64,000 nt of DNA from NCBI RefSeq assembly GCF_008831285.2, contig NC_045139.1, positions 19,356,392-19,420,391 of the forward strand, given 5' to 3'. The stretch is from Nymphaea colorata (lineage: Eukaryota > Streptophyta > Magnoliopsida > Nymphaeales > Nymphaeaceae). Both the position numbers and the translations under genes were made by a program. This document shows positions 1 through 12,267 of this stretch, one piece after another. Every line of letters begins with the position of its first letter. Positions within the stretch are counted from its first letter, which is position 1. The notes below the pieces were generated by a model. It saw nothing but the letters and a program-made list of their open reading frames with translations, did no database searches and was not told where the DNA came from.

Positions 1-335
1 TTGCCCACCTGAACCATTCTGCCTTAAAATATAGTAGACTCATAGCAAGGAAGCCTCCTGCCCACCTACACTAACTAGAAAGAGCACAAACTCTTCATTC
101 ACTGTTCCACACAGATGCCACCAGCAACAGGGAAGATGCAGGAGTCACTGAACAACTACCCAAACTGTACAGTGCGACACGAAGTTCAACAGCTTCTCAT
201 TCCCCATCCTATTCTGTATTCCAGTTATTTGGTGGAAATGCCTGGAGCCGACGGATAATGGTGACGTCCACAAACTTTTCATGCAACATGATGTGAAAAA
301 CATCCCTACTTTTGCTGCATGGCCTCTCAACACAG

Positions 336-3300
336 CTAGAAAAATTTCCTTTTGAAGGACCGGGTTGTAGCCTGGTAGGAACGCATGAGTAGTCCAACAC
401 CAATCCCAATGCCAAGACACATTCCCAGGCCAATGCCAACACCAACCCGTACACCAGCATTAAACCATGTCAGTTCTCCATTGTCTTCAGAGTACACATC
501 TCCAGTATAAAAACTGTGGCTAATCTTGTCTTCAGAATCATAAGCATCCATTCTCTCATTTGCTACCTACATCCATGAAAATGGTTTACGGGAATCAACC
601 AAAATTCTTTTCATTTTATCGGATATGAAAAAAAAAAAAGCTATTTTGATGCTAAGTGCAGGGACTTAAGTGGAGAAAAGGAAATGGAAGTAAACAATGC
701 AGAAATAGCACATCATGAATAATAACCAAGAAACATAATTGTGCACCGGCCTTCCAAACCATTTTCTGGGGCTCCAAGTATAGACTGTTGATAGCTCCAA
801 ATGAAAGATCAAATGCCCATTGGGAAAAAGGCAAAAACAATTGGCAGTTATCAGTGGCAAGCTAAAAACCATTCTTCAAACCAGTCTGAACACGGTGAAC
901 GGAGAAAAAGTGAAATGAAGTGACAGATCATTTTATCAACTATAAGCAATGAGCACATAGCAAATTGCCTTATTAACAGGACACAGTCAATGCCCAACAA
1001 CACTGCACGTTCTTTCACAATTGCAAAGCATAACTTGAAAACTGAAATCCGTTTTCCCACAACTATGCAACCATATACAAGGCCCTGGAAGACAACAGTT
1101 TATTCACCAGATCCAATTGCCATTACTCATCATTTGGTTAGGTTCTGTCCGGCGCTTGAATAATATACTTCTCTATAATCCATGAATGACACAGTACATA
1201 TCAAGAATGGTACTGGTAACTGGCACTCGTGTGCATGGGTCAGAACAATATCTCACCACCAAGATTTGATTCCAAAGGCCACAAAGAGTGTCAGTGCACA
1301 CACCTAATGCTCATACCCTTTTTATACATTCTTGTATTGTATCCTATGTATCTCTACCTATGTTACATAGGTATGGGTACGGGTATGGGTGCAGCAATTT
1401 TAGAAGATCTTGGTACGGAGGTACGGCAAACAAAAATGTGTGTGTCTATATATATACACAACACATAAGACAATTTTTAATAGTGTCTTTCATAATTTCC
1501 ACATATAATCTCATAAACATAAATAAACTAACAAAAATATGGTTAAAACGTAAGGAAAACTGAAAAAAAAAAAGGTTTGGATCAGGAACTGATCTAAGCA
1601 TACCACTGCCGTACTGGTACTGGTACGTGGGCATATCCCACGTACCACTATGACATAGATCTCTATCCACACCTAGGTATCACTGTCTCCTACTTTTCAG
1701 GCACAAAGCGTGTTTGATGCCCTGGCGAAGCTTTACTTCAGATGAACTTTCAAAAGCCCATATGACGAGGCTTAAAATCAAGAAAAACCAAAGGCCAGTG
1801 ATGGAGAGGTCTGGTAAACTCGTCTGTGGAAGTCCTTTCAGGGCATCAAAAGGCTCCTTAGAGCTTGTTTGATTTCTCAGGATGCAAAACAGGACACTTG
1901 CGTGGATGCAGATACGCGCACACAGCAGACAGGAGAACATGGTGGAGCCCATCCAAATATCCATGCAGGAAAACCTTTTGGTGTTCCTGCATTCTCCAAG
2001 GTAAACCATAGAATACATGGAATGGCGTAGAATGATGTGCCCATTTCCTGTTTTCCACCCTAGTATACCTTCTCCTGATGTTATAGTTTCTCCTAGAAGA
2101 TTGTTTGTGGCTTAGCTGCTAGATTGTGATTCTAAATGGAGACCATATCCCATTATCTACTGAAAACCCAAAAGACTTACCTATATCATGAAAGAAATAG
2201 AACCCAAAGCATCAAAAAATAAATGATACAATCTCAGTTCTCTAAGAGATCTGAACAAAATATTTGTCACCGTAAAGCATATAATGCCAATTTCCTACTA
2301 GAATTTAATCTAATTTAAGAAAAACAGATGACCAAATAGCTTCCCATTTGGTGAAGCTGAATCATGAAAGAGGAGCATCGGTTTTTTCCTGTTTAAACAC
2401 AAAAATAACAAAGATAAACAAAAATAATTCCCTCTCATACAACTGGAAAATACCATGATACTAGACATGGAAATGTGTGCATCTAATAAGAAATATGCAA
2501 ATGATTGAGGGCCAGGCAGTAAAGAAAATATGACAGGCTGGAAGGTCCATGTAGATAGAAGGGGAAAAAGGGAGAAAAAAACCTCATAAATTACTGTTCA
2601 AGAGGAAGAATTAATTTACTGGACTGCTTCTGTCTCTTCCATTATGTAGTATAAGGTCTGGTTCCCTCTTTTGTGTGTGTAGAGACTGTATCCTTGTGAT
2701 TATATTTGCACATGCATAATCTCACCCTTGAGGAGGTTTATTTAAATTATTAATTGGTCATATACTTTGTCACAGATTTTCTATAACACCTGCTCGGCGT
2801 TTGAGGTGTTAACACCATTCTGCTGGAGAACCATCAAAGTTGCAGGCAACAATTATACCAAAATTGAGGCTTTCTTATTCCTTGACCAACCATAGCAACA
2901 AAGTGGACCAAATTCCGTGTCCTCCAAGATTTACTGAAGGAAATGGATGAAAGCACATTGCAAGATAATGCAAAAGCAATCATAATTGAGCAAGGCAGAT
3001 AAATTAGTTCTGATCATATCCAGCTCTTTACCTTTTTATCTTTTCAGAAAAAAAAAATCTAACTTTCATATCATAGATCAAGAGATGACTGGATTAAATT
3101 GTTTTGTACCTTAATTGCAGTTAGCAGTCCTCATCAGCCAACCAACTTACACACCATATAGTTTAACAAAAATTTTATTGACAGCAATGATCAACTTATA
3201 ATTGCTGACTGCATTCATGGCTATCTGAGAGGACCCAGTAGCATATGCAAGACATGATAATTTACAGGCTATGTGACACGGGTACATGCAATTTGCCCAG

Positions 3301-6004
3301 GTACCCGTGTCGGTATGTGGGTACAACAACAGGGTACGTAGGTACAGCTGCATTTTAAAACATTTAAAATTATATTTTCAAACTTAATTTTTTCTCTAAT
3401 TTTGATTTTTCCCTTCTTTTATATTTCCCTTCCACTAAGATTCTATATTTTCCACCCATTTTTCTTTAATTTTGAGAATTTTTGTGGATTGTAACACAAA
3501 GTGTGAAGTATTAATGTTTTTTTTTTTTCATTTTATCATTTTTGAGAATATATAATTTGCCATACCCGCATACCCACAACTTTCAAAATTTGCCGTGTCC
3601 AAACCCATACTACCATACCCGAACCCCTACCATATCCACATCCATGTGACATAGTTTACAGGATCATTTCATGAGGTCTAAATTAGTGATACATTGGAAT
3701 AGGGAAGCAAAGGCAATTTGACTGCATTTTTGCTTGTAAAGATCATTATACATGTTGAAGCAACAACCAGTAACAGGTTGTAGCATTAGTCTATGAGTGC
3801 GGTGTGACGACAAAGAGATCTCGAGAGATATCTTGATGGTCACTTCTTCAAGGAGAATTACCCAGGCTACTAATCATATGACAAGAAGTTATAAATTTAT
3901 AGTGAGTTTCTGGTTTTTCTTTTCTAGTTATTTCTTCCTATCGAGGGGAGGAATTCATTAGCAAAACTACCAAAGATATTCCAATCGGCACAAATTTGTA
4001 GCAAAATCTCTTACATAGCCAAATACCGGAAATAGATAATATGCTTTCCACCTCAGTGTCGAACTTGCCCAGCAGAAAAGGACTCTGAAGATGAATCAAG
4101 AGAAAAATGCATTTGTTGTGCAAATTTTTAGTGACCACCTGTACCTCACTCTTCTTTTTGAATTGACCAATGATGATTGGATTTGTCGAATGTTGAAAAG
4201 CACCAATTCTTTGTATACTTAAGACTCTAAGTTCATCACTTTCTTTAACATAAAGAGTTCTATTCTGAAATTCAAGATGACATTGGGCATATTTCTTTCT
4301 TCTCATACTCTCCAGCCTCTGTCAGTGGTAGGCTTGGGGTGTATTCTTGGAGTTCTCTGTACATAGAGCTTCCTCCACTGCCAGGAATTGAAAGCGATTC
4401 AGGGGTGGACGAAAAACAGCCAAGCTATGGGAAGGACAACTGGAAAAGGTTCAAATAATTACCTGGACTCCTAAGTAAATACTAGCACCAACGGGTGTTA
4501 TTGATCACAAGTTTGCAGCCGATAAAAGTAACTGTATATAGTACCAAAAGGCTCAAATTTATTGATTTGGATATCTCAAGAACATCTGTGGAGTTTAGAG
4601 TGAGAAAAGTAAGAAAGAATCAATCATCAGTCTCAAAATAAAGATGATACCGAGCCACTATCTTAAGAAGCCAGGTATACACAACTCGATGAGTCAATGC
4701 CCAGAAGGGCCAATACGAATCACACTCGCAAAGGAAATAATACTGAACATCATGCACCCCAAGACAGTTGTATAGCAGCGAGAACTTCGGTAGGGATGCC
4801 TGAAGAAATATAGCAGCGTATACAAGGATGAAGACAGTTGTATCGTGCACCGGTTTGATACGTTTTTTACCATAATGAATGGAATTTTTCATGAGTAATG
4901 TTTTCTGTTTATTGAAGCATCAAATTAGAATGAATAAATTCCCCTTTCTTAGTTGCGAAATCAAAATAAACACAGCACGAACACCTGAAAGGTATTCGAT
5001 AGCCTCTACAGGCCTTCTAGTACCAAGGAGTAATGATTCTGAAGCATATCATAAAAAACAACTTATTTCAAACAAGGCAACCTTTTTTTTTTCGAAAGAA
5101 CAGGTATGATCATCACTTGAAATAAAACTATTTGTCTAATTGAAGCACAGTCTGAGATGTCCGCAATTTTGTTTTCAATCGTCGGGTTTATAAAGGCCAT
5201 GTCCTGATTAAGAACCAAACAAGGGCCAAGTTCAACAATCAGGAAGCATCGTCAAGCAAATATAGGGGACAAGCATAAATGGAGGGAAAGAAAGAAGCAT
5301 GCCTGCAACGCCCTCTGACGTAACAACGCGATGCTTCCCGTCTGCTGCACCCCCGTCTCCTCTTCCTCCGGAATGGACTCCAGTGCCCCCTGCCGGACTA
5401 CCTTCTTCCTGGAAGCCAGCGGGATCGTCTTCGTCAGTATCAGCGGGAAACCCGAGCAGCATCCCGCAAGGTAGACCTCGATCGAAGGCGTCGTGGCAGC
5501 CCCTCGAAGAAACGGACAACCAGACCGCGGCGATGCCACGGCAGAGTAGCAATCCATGCTCCAGCCTGTCCTCCCGTCCTTCTCCAACCTCGGTGTCTCC
5601 ATTTCGCCCCACTGCGCCTCCACCCTCTCCAAGGAGCCACACAGAATCAGATCATCGTTCGAGTCCAAGACCTCTAACCCAAGCTCCCCGGCGATCCTGA
5701 CGCCGTCCGTGCTCACGTAGGTAACCTCCGCAGAGCCCCGATCAAGGCGATCCCTGCGAAGGCTAAGCGCCGCAGAATCCGACGGTGGGATCCGTACCCC
5801 GTTTATCTCAAGGAGGGCGCCAATCGGCCGGGGGAGTGTCCGCAGGCACAGCTGCTCCGGCGCGAGATCGACGCAGCAGGGCGAGATCCGCACGTAAAAT
5901 AGCCGGATCTCGAGCCACGGCGAGGGGTTAGGCACGAGACTCAACCCCAATTCCTCCATCTCCGTCCGACTCTCCCGTAGCTTCTCCAATGGCGGTAACT
6001 CCAT
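336..6004 (-). CDS. At1g01500-like plant protein with glycine-rich membrane tail; two exons, GC-AG intron
   Basis: Exons are 6004-5303 and 566-336; the joined CDS of 933 nt encodes 310 residues. Exon 1 carries the conserved soluble part (residues 27-56 SPWLEIRLFYVRISPC region, EINGVRIPPS, then EVTYVSTDGVRI, GRTGWSMDCY, VEVYLAGCC-like and LTKTIPL blocks). Exon 2 carries an acidic stretch followed by WFNAGVRVGVGIGLG and a glycine-zipper hydrophobic segment at about residues 273-295, with a basic C-terminus. The order and length match the plant At1g01500 family (about 330 residues). The family's molecular function is unknown; the database label 'erythronate-4-phosphate dehydrogenase family' is not supported by any visible dehydrogenase motif. 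The intron begins GC (CAG|GCATGC on the minus strand) and ends TAG|GTAGC, phase 0. Nearby GT alternatives give stops or lose the family alignment. The ATG at 6004 is the first in-frame start and agrees with family N-termini. Confidence is high for family and exons, lower for the exact donor. Confidence 0.88.
1358..1658. mobile_element. hAT-like MITE (CTATGT family), copy 1
   Basis: The termini are inverted: the left end reads CTATGTTACATAGGTA and the right end, on the other strand, reads CTATGTCATAGTGGTACG. Flanking 8-bp duplications are ATCTCTAC (1350-1357) and ATCTCTAT (1659-1666), 7 of 8 matching. The 301-bp body has GGTACGGGTATGGG-like motifs and no coding capacity. The 8-bp target duplication points to the hAT superfamily. 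Confidence 0.7.
3269..3654. mobile_element. hAT-like MITE (CTATGT family), copy 2
   Basis: A 386-bp element with inverted ends CTATGTGACACGGGTAC and CTATGTCACATGGATGT, flanked by a perfect 8-bp target duplication TTTACAGG (3261-3268 and 3655-3662). Both ends contain repeated GGTAC/GGTATG motifs like the copy at 1358. It is non-coding, within the same host intron, and younger-looking than copy 1 because its duplication is intact. Confidence 0.82.
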
Positions 6005-6298
6005 GGCCGCCCCCTAGGGTTCGCCTATTGCCGTCATGGACTCGCCAGATTCTCCGCCTATGAAGCGATGAATCTTCCCTTTACCATCTCCCAGGAGTCG
6101 CTTCTGATTACGGTTTCGTCGATCTCCGACCGATTTTGCGTAGCAAAACCGACGACGACGACGAATGAACGAGGGAAATGAAGGGGCGAGGTCAAAGGAG
6201 CTACGAGATCGGAGGGGCGAAGAACGGAACGGGGGTTTCGTTAAGACAGCCGCTTCATGGAGCGGCAACGAAAGCTCCGTCGGGTTAAGATAATCGAG

Positions 6299-6307
6299 CT
6301 TTTATAT
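6299..6307 (-). promoter_or_regulatory. Probable TATA box of the At1g01500-like gene
   Basis: The minus strand reads ATATAAAAG here, about 295 nt upstream of the ATG at 6004. This implies a 5' leader of roughly 260 nt that is GC-rich, unlike the AT-rich DNA further upstream. The assignment is by position and motif only. Confidence 0.45.
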
Positions 6308-6821
6308 CCGAGCTCCGGCCTTTGGCTCGAGGCCTCCAACCTTGAAGGAGGCGTTGAGTTTCATTGTCAAGGAACACTCTTCTTTTATAATAAAGACATT
6401 ATAATTTTAAACTATATAATAAAGCACCCCCATTTTTTATACATTTACCTTTAACCGTCTAAAATGCAAATAAAGAATATGATTAAATGAGGAAAAAAAA
6501 AACCTAAAAATATCAAAAAAAAAAAACCTTCTTAATTCCTTTGTCCGTTCAAATGTTCAAAGGAGAATATGGAACACTTTTTTTAGTGTTGAGTCGTTAA
6601 GATTGGAAGTGCTTTGGTTAAAAAACTGATTGAGTCTGCTTGCCTACGAAAGTATCGTTTTTACTCTCTGGTACTCAACTTATTTTTTTCTCTTGAAACA
6701 TATGTCAGATGGGATCATGCCATCAGCATTGAATTTTAAAATCTATGCACTTCAACTCAGATTTTTTTTCCTTTCAGGTACTAATAAGAAGTTACTTCTT
6801 GGAGCTTCGCTCCATTGTCAA

Positions 6822-6823
<2 letters not shown>

Positions 6824-6874
<51 letters not shown>
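6824..6874. repeat. AT dinucleotide microsatellite
   Basis: About 25 uninterrupted AT units. A nearby 87-codon ORF ends in a tyrosine-isoleucine run purely because it reads through this tract. Confidence 0.95.
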
Positions 6875-6876
<2 letters not shown>

Positions 6877-7651
6877 CTTGGTATATTCATTGATTCCAAT
6901 AAGATTTGTAGAGATTAAGTTGTAAAGATTTATTCAATAATCCAAAATACTCTTTAAAAAAGACAAGGGGTTTGGTTTAAGAAAATTTCACTAGTTTTTA
7001 TGTTTCTCCCCTCATTTGAATGGTGTTTTTATGGGAATCATCTAGATCATCAATTACAAAACATCAAACATTGAAGATCGCGTTTGTGTATATAAAAGCT
7101 AAATTATTTTTAAAAGCCAAAATACCCCTGAAATCATATTAAAGGGTTTCTTTCGCCAAAGTTGATTTGTTCTCACTCTCCTCTCTCTCGTAGTTTAAAT
7201 GGTATTTACAATTATTTTAAAAACAGTTTAGCTTATATATTTGCAACTTAATTTCTACTTTACGATGACCTTAGAATCAAGGACCTACATAATTCTCATA
7301 AAGTCTGATATTATTATAGATATAAAGCCAAAAATGTTTGTTTAGGAAACAAAATTGACATGTATATAAGTACGTTTGACATTACAGCAAATATACTACG
7401 TGGAGAATTATTTATTCAAAACCATAGACGAGGCATCAATAGGTGTGTTCTATCATAAACTATAGAAGAAATAGCTTTTATTTTTTAGAAAAAGAAAACT
7501 AAATTTTCTGTTCTGTCCTGTTATTCAGCTTAAAAAAGGATCTTGAATCTCCTTTTAAATTTTGTAGAAAATATGAACACGCTTTCTTTGAAATTTTGAG
7601 AAGAATTTGAATCCCGACCTTTCATTTTCCTGCTCGACCACTGCCTTCTTA

Positions 7652-7749
7652 AAGTACTTGCAATATTTATTCCGATGAACATGACAGTTTAAATTTAGAT
7701 GAAGTACTTGCAATATTTATTCCGATGAACAAGACAGTTTAAATTTAGA
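7652..7749. repeat. Tandem duplication, period 50 bp
   Basis: The segment beginning AAGTACTTGCAATATTTATT occurs at 7652 and again at 7702, with only one or two differences (ATGACAG versus AAGACAG). Confidence 0.93.
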
Positions 7750-9098
7750 GAGCTACTTTATATCTTTTCATTTCGACCCAACATTTTAAAATCTTCAAAA
7801 CAGTAAGCATGTGGCTTTAAATAAGAGGAATTAATGCATGGGCCAGAAAAGGGAGCTACTGGAGATTGCTATTATCCTTTTATCAAGGAAATGGCTTACA
7901 AATCTGAGGCCTGTTTTTGAGATTATGGTCAAATGATTGGCCTATAAGAAAAGAATGGTAGAGTTCTGCCACCGCTAAGACGAGGCAGGTTTGCAGCTCA
8001 AAATGTTACAGAAGAAAACCATATCTAAAATTAAATTCCCTTAAACGGCCCTTGTAAAATTGTACCTTATGATCTATTAACGACCCTTTTTTTAATGATT
8101 TTTTTTAATATATTTTAACATATCTAAATGGATGAATGAAATTTGATAAAATATCTGCGGATAACATAAAGACAAAGAGAGTAAGTATAGAGATGTTTGC
8201 CGTTCCATGTGAGGTTGCTGAAAATTGTAGCTCTAGTCCTCCTTATTCTGCTTTATTTTTTTTCTAAAACAAGTAGAATGTTGCGTCTGATTAAAAAGTC
8301 GATTATATTTATCTATGACTTTAGTTATATAAGATGTTTGAGTCAATCCGAATTCTCTAGATAATGACATTTTTCCTTTTCAAGTCGGTTCCCACTCGAC
8401 AAGCATAAAGTTGATTTAATGGTACTAAGGAATGTTATCTTCCAAGCACATGACATTCATACGCTTGTTTTGATCGTTGATTTGTAAAATAACATCGCCA
8501 CATTATCTTTCTCCAAAACCAAGCAAGGATTTTAATTTGATCAAATTGCATCCCCACTAGATAAAACCATGTTTTCTTTCGTGGAAATCCAAGAACTTGG
8601 TGATTTTTGAGAAGCAAAGCCACCCTTTCTTTTTTCTACCTTTACTACCTTTAAGATTCAGGATTGCTTTGGGAACTGGGTGGTCTTATGTTATACCCTT
8701 CAACTCGAGTGTCATGTATGTCACTATTTATAATAGCAGCTACAAAAATTGAACTGAAGACGACACTCAGACCGACCAGCTATTCTATGCACCTCAAGAT
8801 GAAACCTAATATATTGATCGATATAATCTCAAGTGAAACTCTAAGACCACATCTGTTTCAAGCTAGATATGAGATCCCATGTAAAAATAAGTACTCCATG
8901 AAATCCATTGTCCAAATAAAACAGTAGATTTTCGATTCATGGTGCTTGTTAAAAACCTTAAGATTTGATGCCTACTTGGGCAGCCCACCATCAGGAAGTC
9001 GGGCCTGAAAACTTGGAGTTGAAATTCACAGTGATCATATCACCAAGTATCTCATATCCACACCCTAAGGCTATATTAGGCAATATGAGAACACTAAG

Positions 9099-9297
9099 CA
9101 GGGGCGAAGCTAGAATTTTTTTATGAGCGGCCGAATTAAAGTTTCTAAATGTTGACACAGACCGAAAAATATCACTTTTCAAAATATGTATATAAGACAA
9201 GCAAATTTTTAAAAAATTTACATGTAAATATATATATATAAAAAAAAATTGAGGTGGGGCCAAAGCCCATGCGGGCTCCGCCTTCCCTCCGCCCCTA
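9099..9297. mobile_element. hAT-like MITE (CAGGGGCGGAGC family)
   Basis: The left end is CAGGGGCGAAGCTAGAATTT; the right end reads, on the opposite strand, TAGGGGCGGAGGGAAGGCGG. The flanking 8-bp duplications are ACACTAAG (9091-9098) and ACACTAGG (9298-9305). The body is AT-rich and non-coding. TIR sequence and 8-bp target site suit a non-autonomous hAT element. Confidence 0.78.
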
Positions 9298-10149
9298 ACA
9301 CTAGGGATCAAAGATCCAACTTCATACCTCAGGTTCTTGCTACTTAACGCGCAATCTAAGACCTATAATACCGAGATCAGATCTTCACTTTAACAGTGAA
9401 TCCCATTAACTGTGGATTTCGGATCAAGGTCGAACCGAATCTAAGAACCAAACCTATCAAACATGCTTAGATGGTGAAGTGGGTGGGTCGCTTTCAAGTC
9501 TCTGGTTTCAACAAAGTGGACCGCCCAAAGCAATAGAGGCTATAAACCAGGTCGTTTCATGTGGTGCCAAACCTAGCACGTAGCTTAACTACATGCCACA
9601 GACTCCTTGACAACATATCTAAATGTTGCGACTGATGTAACCAAAATCTCTTGTATTTTTTGTGGACCGATGAGTCCAATTTCGAGCCTTTTGGAGCCTC
9701 ACATATAAGATTTGCACCCAGCCATTCAACCATGCATGTCTGATTGGACTAGAGTCTAGACGGACCTTGGCTTAGTCGAGCTTCATCTGGGTCTCAAATA
9801 AGCTGGCAATGGGCCCATATTGGATAAGATATGGAAGTCATATATAATAAATGAAAAGAGTGGCAATATGGTCACGTCACATCGTTTTCACCAAGTTATT
9901 TGTTCTTTAATTTAAGTGGCCCATCGTATCTTATGTGATTTACATGAAAAATTCATCACCAAGTAAGCCCATCCTTGTTGGTTGCCATATTCATGTGTTG
10001 TCATTATCAAACTTTATCGGTTTTGGTATCTCCCTATTTCAATTCCTCTCTATTTATTGCGTTTGTATCCTTATCTAAGTATTAGTTCAAATTATATGTA
10101 AGTGTAAAACCAAAATAAAAGAGGTAAGGCCTCACAGCCAAAGCTCACC

Positions 10150-10333
10150 CAGAGGCGAAGCTAAAAAAAATTAGTTGGAAAGACACTCGTTTAACAATAG
10201 TTATATCTGATGGGACACTTAGGTATATATAAAGATAAATGTTTAAAGATGTCTATTTAAAAATAAATAAATAAATTTTAAGAGACTGGCGTGGGCAACT
10301 GCCCACACTAGTCACTATGTGGCTCTACCACTA
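10150..10333. mobile_element. hAT-like MITE (CAGGGGCGGAGC family), diverged copy
   Basis: Starts CAGAGGCGAAGCTAAAA and is flanked by a perfect 8-bp duplication AGCTCACC (10142-10149 and 10334-10341). The right terminus has decayed, so the family call rests on the left end and the target duplication. Confidence 0.65.
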
Positions 10334-10539
10334 AGCTCACCTCCCTTCATCGTTCTCTCTGCCTCTCGGTCTAAAGCAGCATTAAGACTTGGTTCGTCAT
10401 ATGATGTATTGTTTAGTTCCAGTGTTGCAGACGCTACCATTGGTAGTATAGAAAAGTTGAAAACGCATAGTCAATCGTCAACACTCGACTTATCAGTTAA
10501 TGTTACCTTTATCAGATATAAAAAAAAAATATCCTATTA

Positions 10540-10841
10540 GGAAATAAGATCGAATTCAAATTTAATAAATGGCATCCGATCATATTCAGATCTACATAAA
10601 TATCTGATCAGATTCAAATGCGGAATCATATCGGATTCATTTTTAGACAAATAGCTTGTATCTAATTCTATTAAAATTTGAAAATTAGCAAATTTTAGTT
10701 TAAAATTTGGATTTGGATTCAGATATAATTTTTTATTCAATTTCAAATCTGAATCCAAATTAAAATCCGAGTATGTGAATAAAAAAAAAACGGATATGAG
10801 AAAGGATATATCCAATCTAGATCGGAGCAGTTAACATCCTT
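10540..10841. repeat. Dispersed AT-rich repeat with GGATT/ATCCGA motifs
   Basis: The run of alternating GATTCAAAT, ATCCGAT and GGATTTGGATTC motifs matches, in reverse orientation, the segments at 25617-26135 and 26880-27420. The edge GTTAACATCCTTA corresponds to the GGGATGTCAACGG edge of those copies. Probably a non-autonomous DNA transposon remnant; no clean target duplication was found. Confidence 0.55.
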
Positions 10842-11356
10842 AGTTTATAATTGACAACCTCGGCGCTGGTAATGATAAGAATTTGATGTGGAGGCGAATC
10901 ATTTTAAGAAATAAATGGCAAGACACTCGAGCCGCCCAGCAATGTGAACCGCATTTATTTTTGTCAACGTCGTCTACTCATCAATATAGTGTCAACGAAA
11001 CGAGTGGTTCTTACACTTGAGTTTGGGAGACTTTGTAAGGCGAAAATGTATGAGATGAAATGGACAATACGATGATTTATTCAAATAATGATATCGACAA
11101 TTGATCGTTATTGAGCTTTTATGAAAAATTTAGTTTTGGGTAAAAGTATAAACATATTATTGCTTAATAGTTACAACGGTTGATCCTTAACAAGCAAGAC
11201 AGGGAAAAAAAAAATTAGATTTTGGTGAATCTGACTGATTATCATGTTGCGGCCGGCCGAAGTGCCGCAGCTATTGTGTTCGGTCATCGCCGAGGCCAGC
11301 TGCCTTCTGGGCGTTCCGATAGCAGAAGGAGGTGTGGGCTGCTGCGGGCCATTGTT

Positions 11357-11368
11357 CACACCAGCCCA

Positions 11369-11401
<33 letters not shown>

Positions 11402-11426
11402 AAAAGTGTCAAGTGGGCTGGTGTGA
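11357..11426. repeat. Inverted repeat around a TA microsatellite
   Basis: CACACCAGCCCACTTA lies before, and AAGTGGGCTGGTGTG after, a TA tract of about 28 nt, so the whole can form a hairpin. Origin unknown. Confidence 0.7.
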
Positions 11427-12267
11427 GCACAAGTATGGTTCTAATTTTTATTGGATGTCTTCCAAAAGACAATTTATAACCATAATTTTTATTGGATGTC
11501 TTAGAAAAGACAATTTATGCACAACTAACCCTTAAAGTCTAAAACTCTAAAATTAGTACTCCTTAATCAGAGTTCTCTAGCTCCACCCTGTAAGTCCCTT
11601 TGAGACTTTTGCCTTTGATTTGAACGGTGAAGGAAGCAATAAAGAGGCAAAAGATTTTAAGAAAGTGTTGGAGGACTTTTGCCATCTGTCAGGTTTATAA
11701 CATTTATTCAATATCTTTTAAACCTTATACACAATTTGGATTTCGCATTTGACTCGTTTATGATTATATGTTGCATAGTATCTTTTTGCTTTTGAGAGTG
11801 TAAAGTCTCATGTTCTAAGTACAATGTTTCCTCATGGCGTAAAATAATTCAATTTCATGTTTCTTGTTTATCTTATCTTGCTTCTAGTAAAATACCCCAA
11901 GAAGAGAATCAATAAGGCCTCTGATCATGTGACAAAAGCAACTATAGATCACAAGCGGCCGACCGACCGACTGTCCTTGGGAGATTTGGGAGTTGTTTGA
12001 TTGCAGTAAGCATGCGTTTCATGTATCTACCTAAAACATTGAAATATATAATATACAATCACTGTTGCTGAACACCTCCTTTTGTTTACATGAATCAATA
12101 AGGCCTGGACTTGACACGGTCCGGTTGTAATGGGTTGGGCGTTGTGGGCATGGTCCAACCCATTGGTTGCCCGCCGTGGTAACATGGGCTGTGACGCAGA
12201 AGTCTCTTCGGGCGCAGATTCTCTGGGGATAACGTGAAGAGCCAATGATGAGTGAGTGATCGCTTTC

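Larger units (their letters stand above)
567..5302 (-). other. Large intron of the At1g01500-like gene
   Basis: This is a 4,736-nt phase-0 intron. It holds two related hAT-like MITEs (1358-1658 and 3269-3654) and otherwise AT-rich sequence without recognisable domains. Minus-strand ORFs of 90-122 codons at 1680-2018, 3938-4306 and 4620-4892 lie inside it; none resembles a family I know, and none is needed to complete the host protein. Confidence 0.75.
6308..12040. other. Intergenic, repeat-rich, no gene seen
   Basis: AT-rich DNA between the At1g01500-like gene and LTO1. It contains an AT microsatellite (6824-6874), a 50-bp tandem duplication (7652-7749), two hAT-like MITEs (9099-9297, 10150-10333), a GATCC/GGATT-type repeat (10540-10841) and a TA tract flanked by inverted arms (11357-11426). 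No ORF shows family resemblance. Confidence 0.6.

Noticed and set aside
5299-5700. 133-codon Pro/Ser-rich ORF on the plus strand
   Set aside because: It is the antisense shadow of the GC-rich exon 1 of the At1g01500-like gene.
5252-6004. A complete 250-residue protein on the minus strand
   Set aside because: The last 16 residues after ...RQRALQ are intron read-through. The family protein continues into the exon at 566-336.
336-6004. Erythronate-4-phosphate dehydrogenase activity
   Set aside because: This label is attached to the family in databases, but no nucleotide-binding or dehydrogenase motif is visible.
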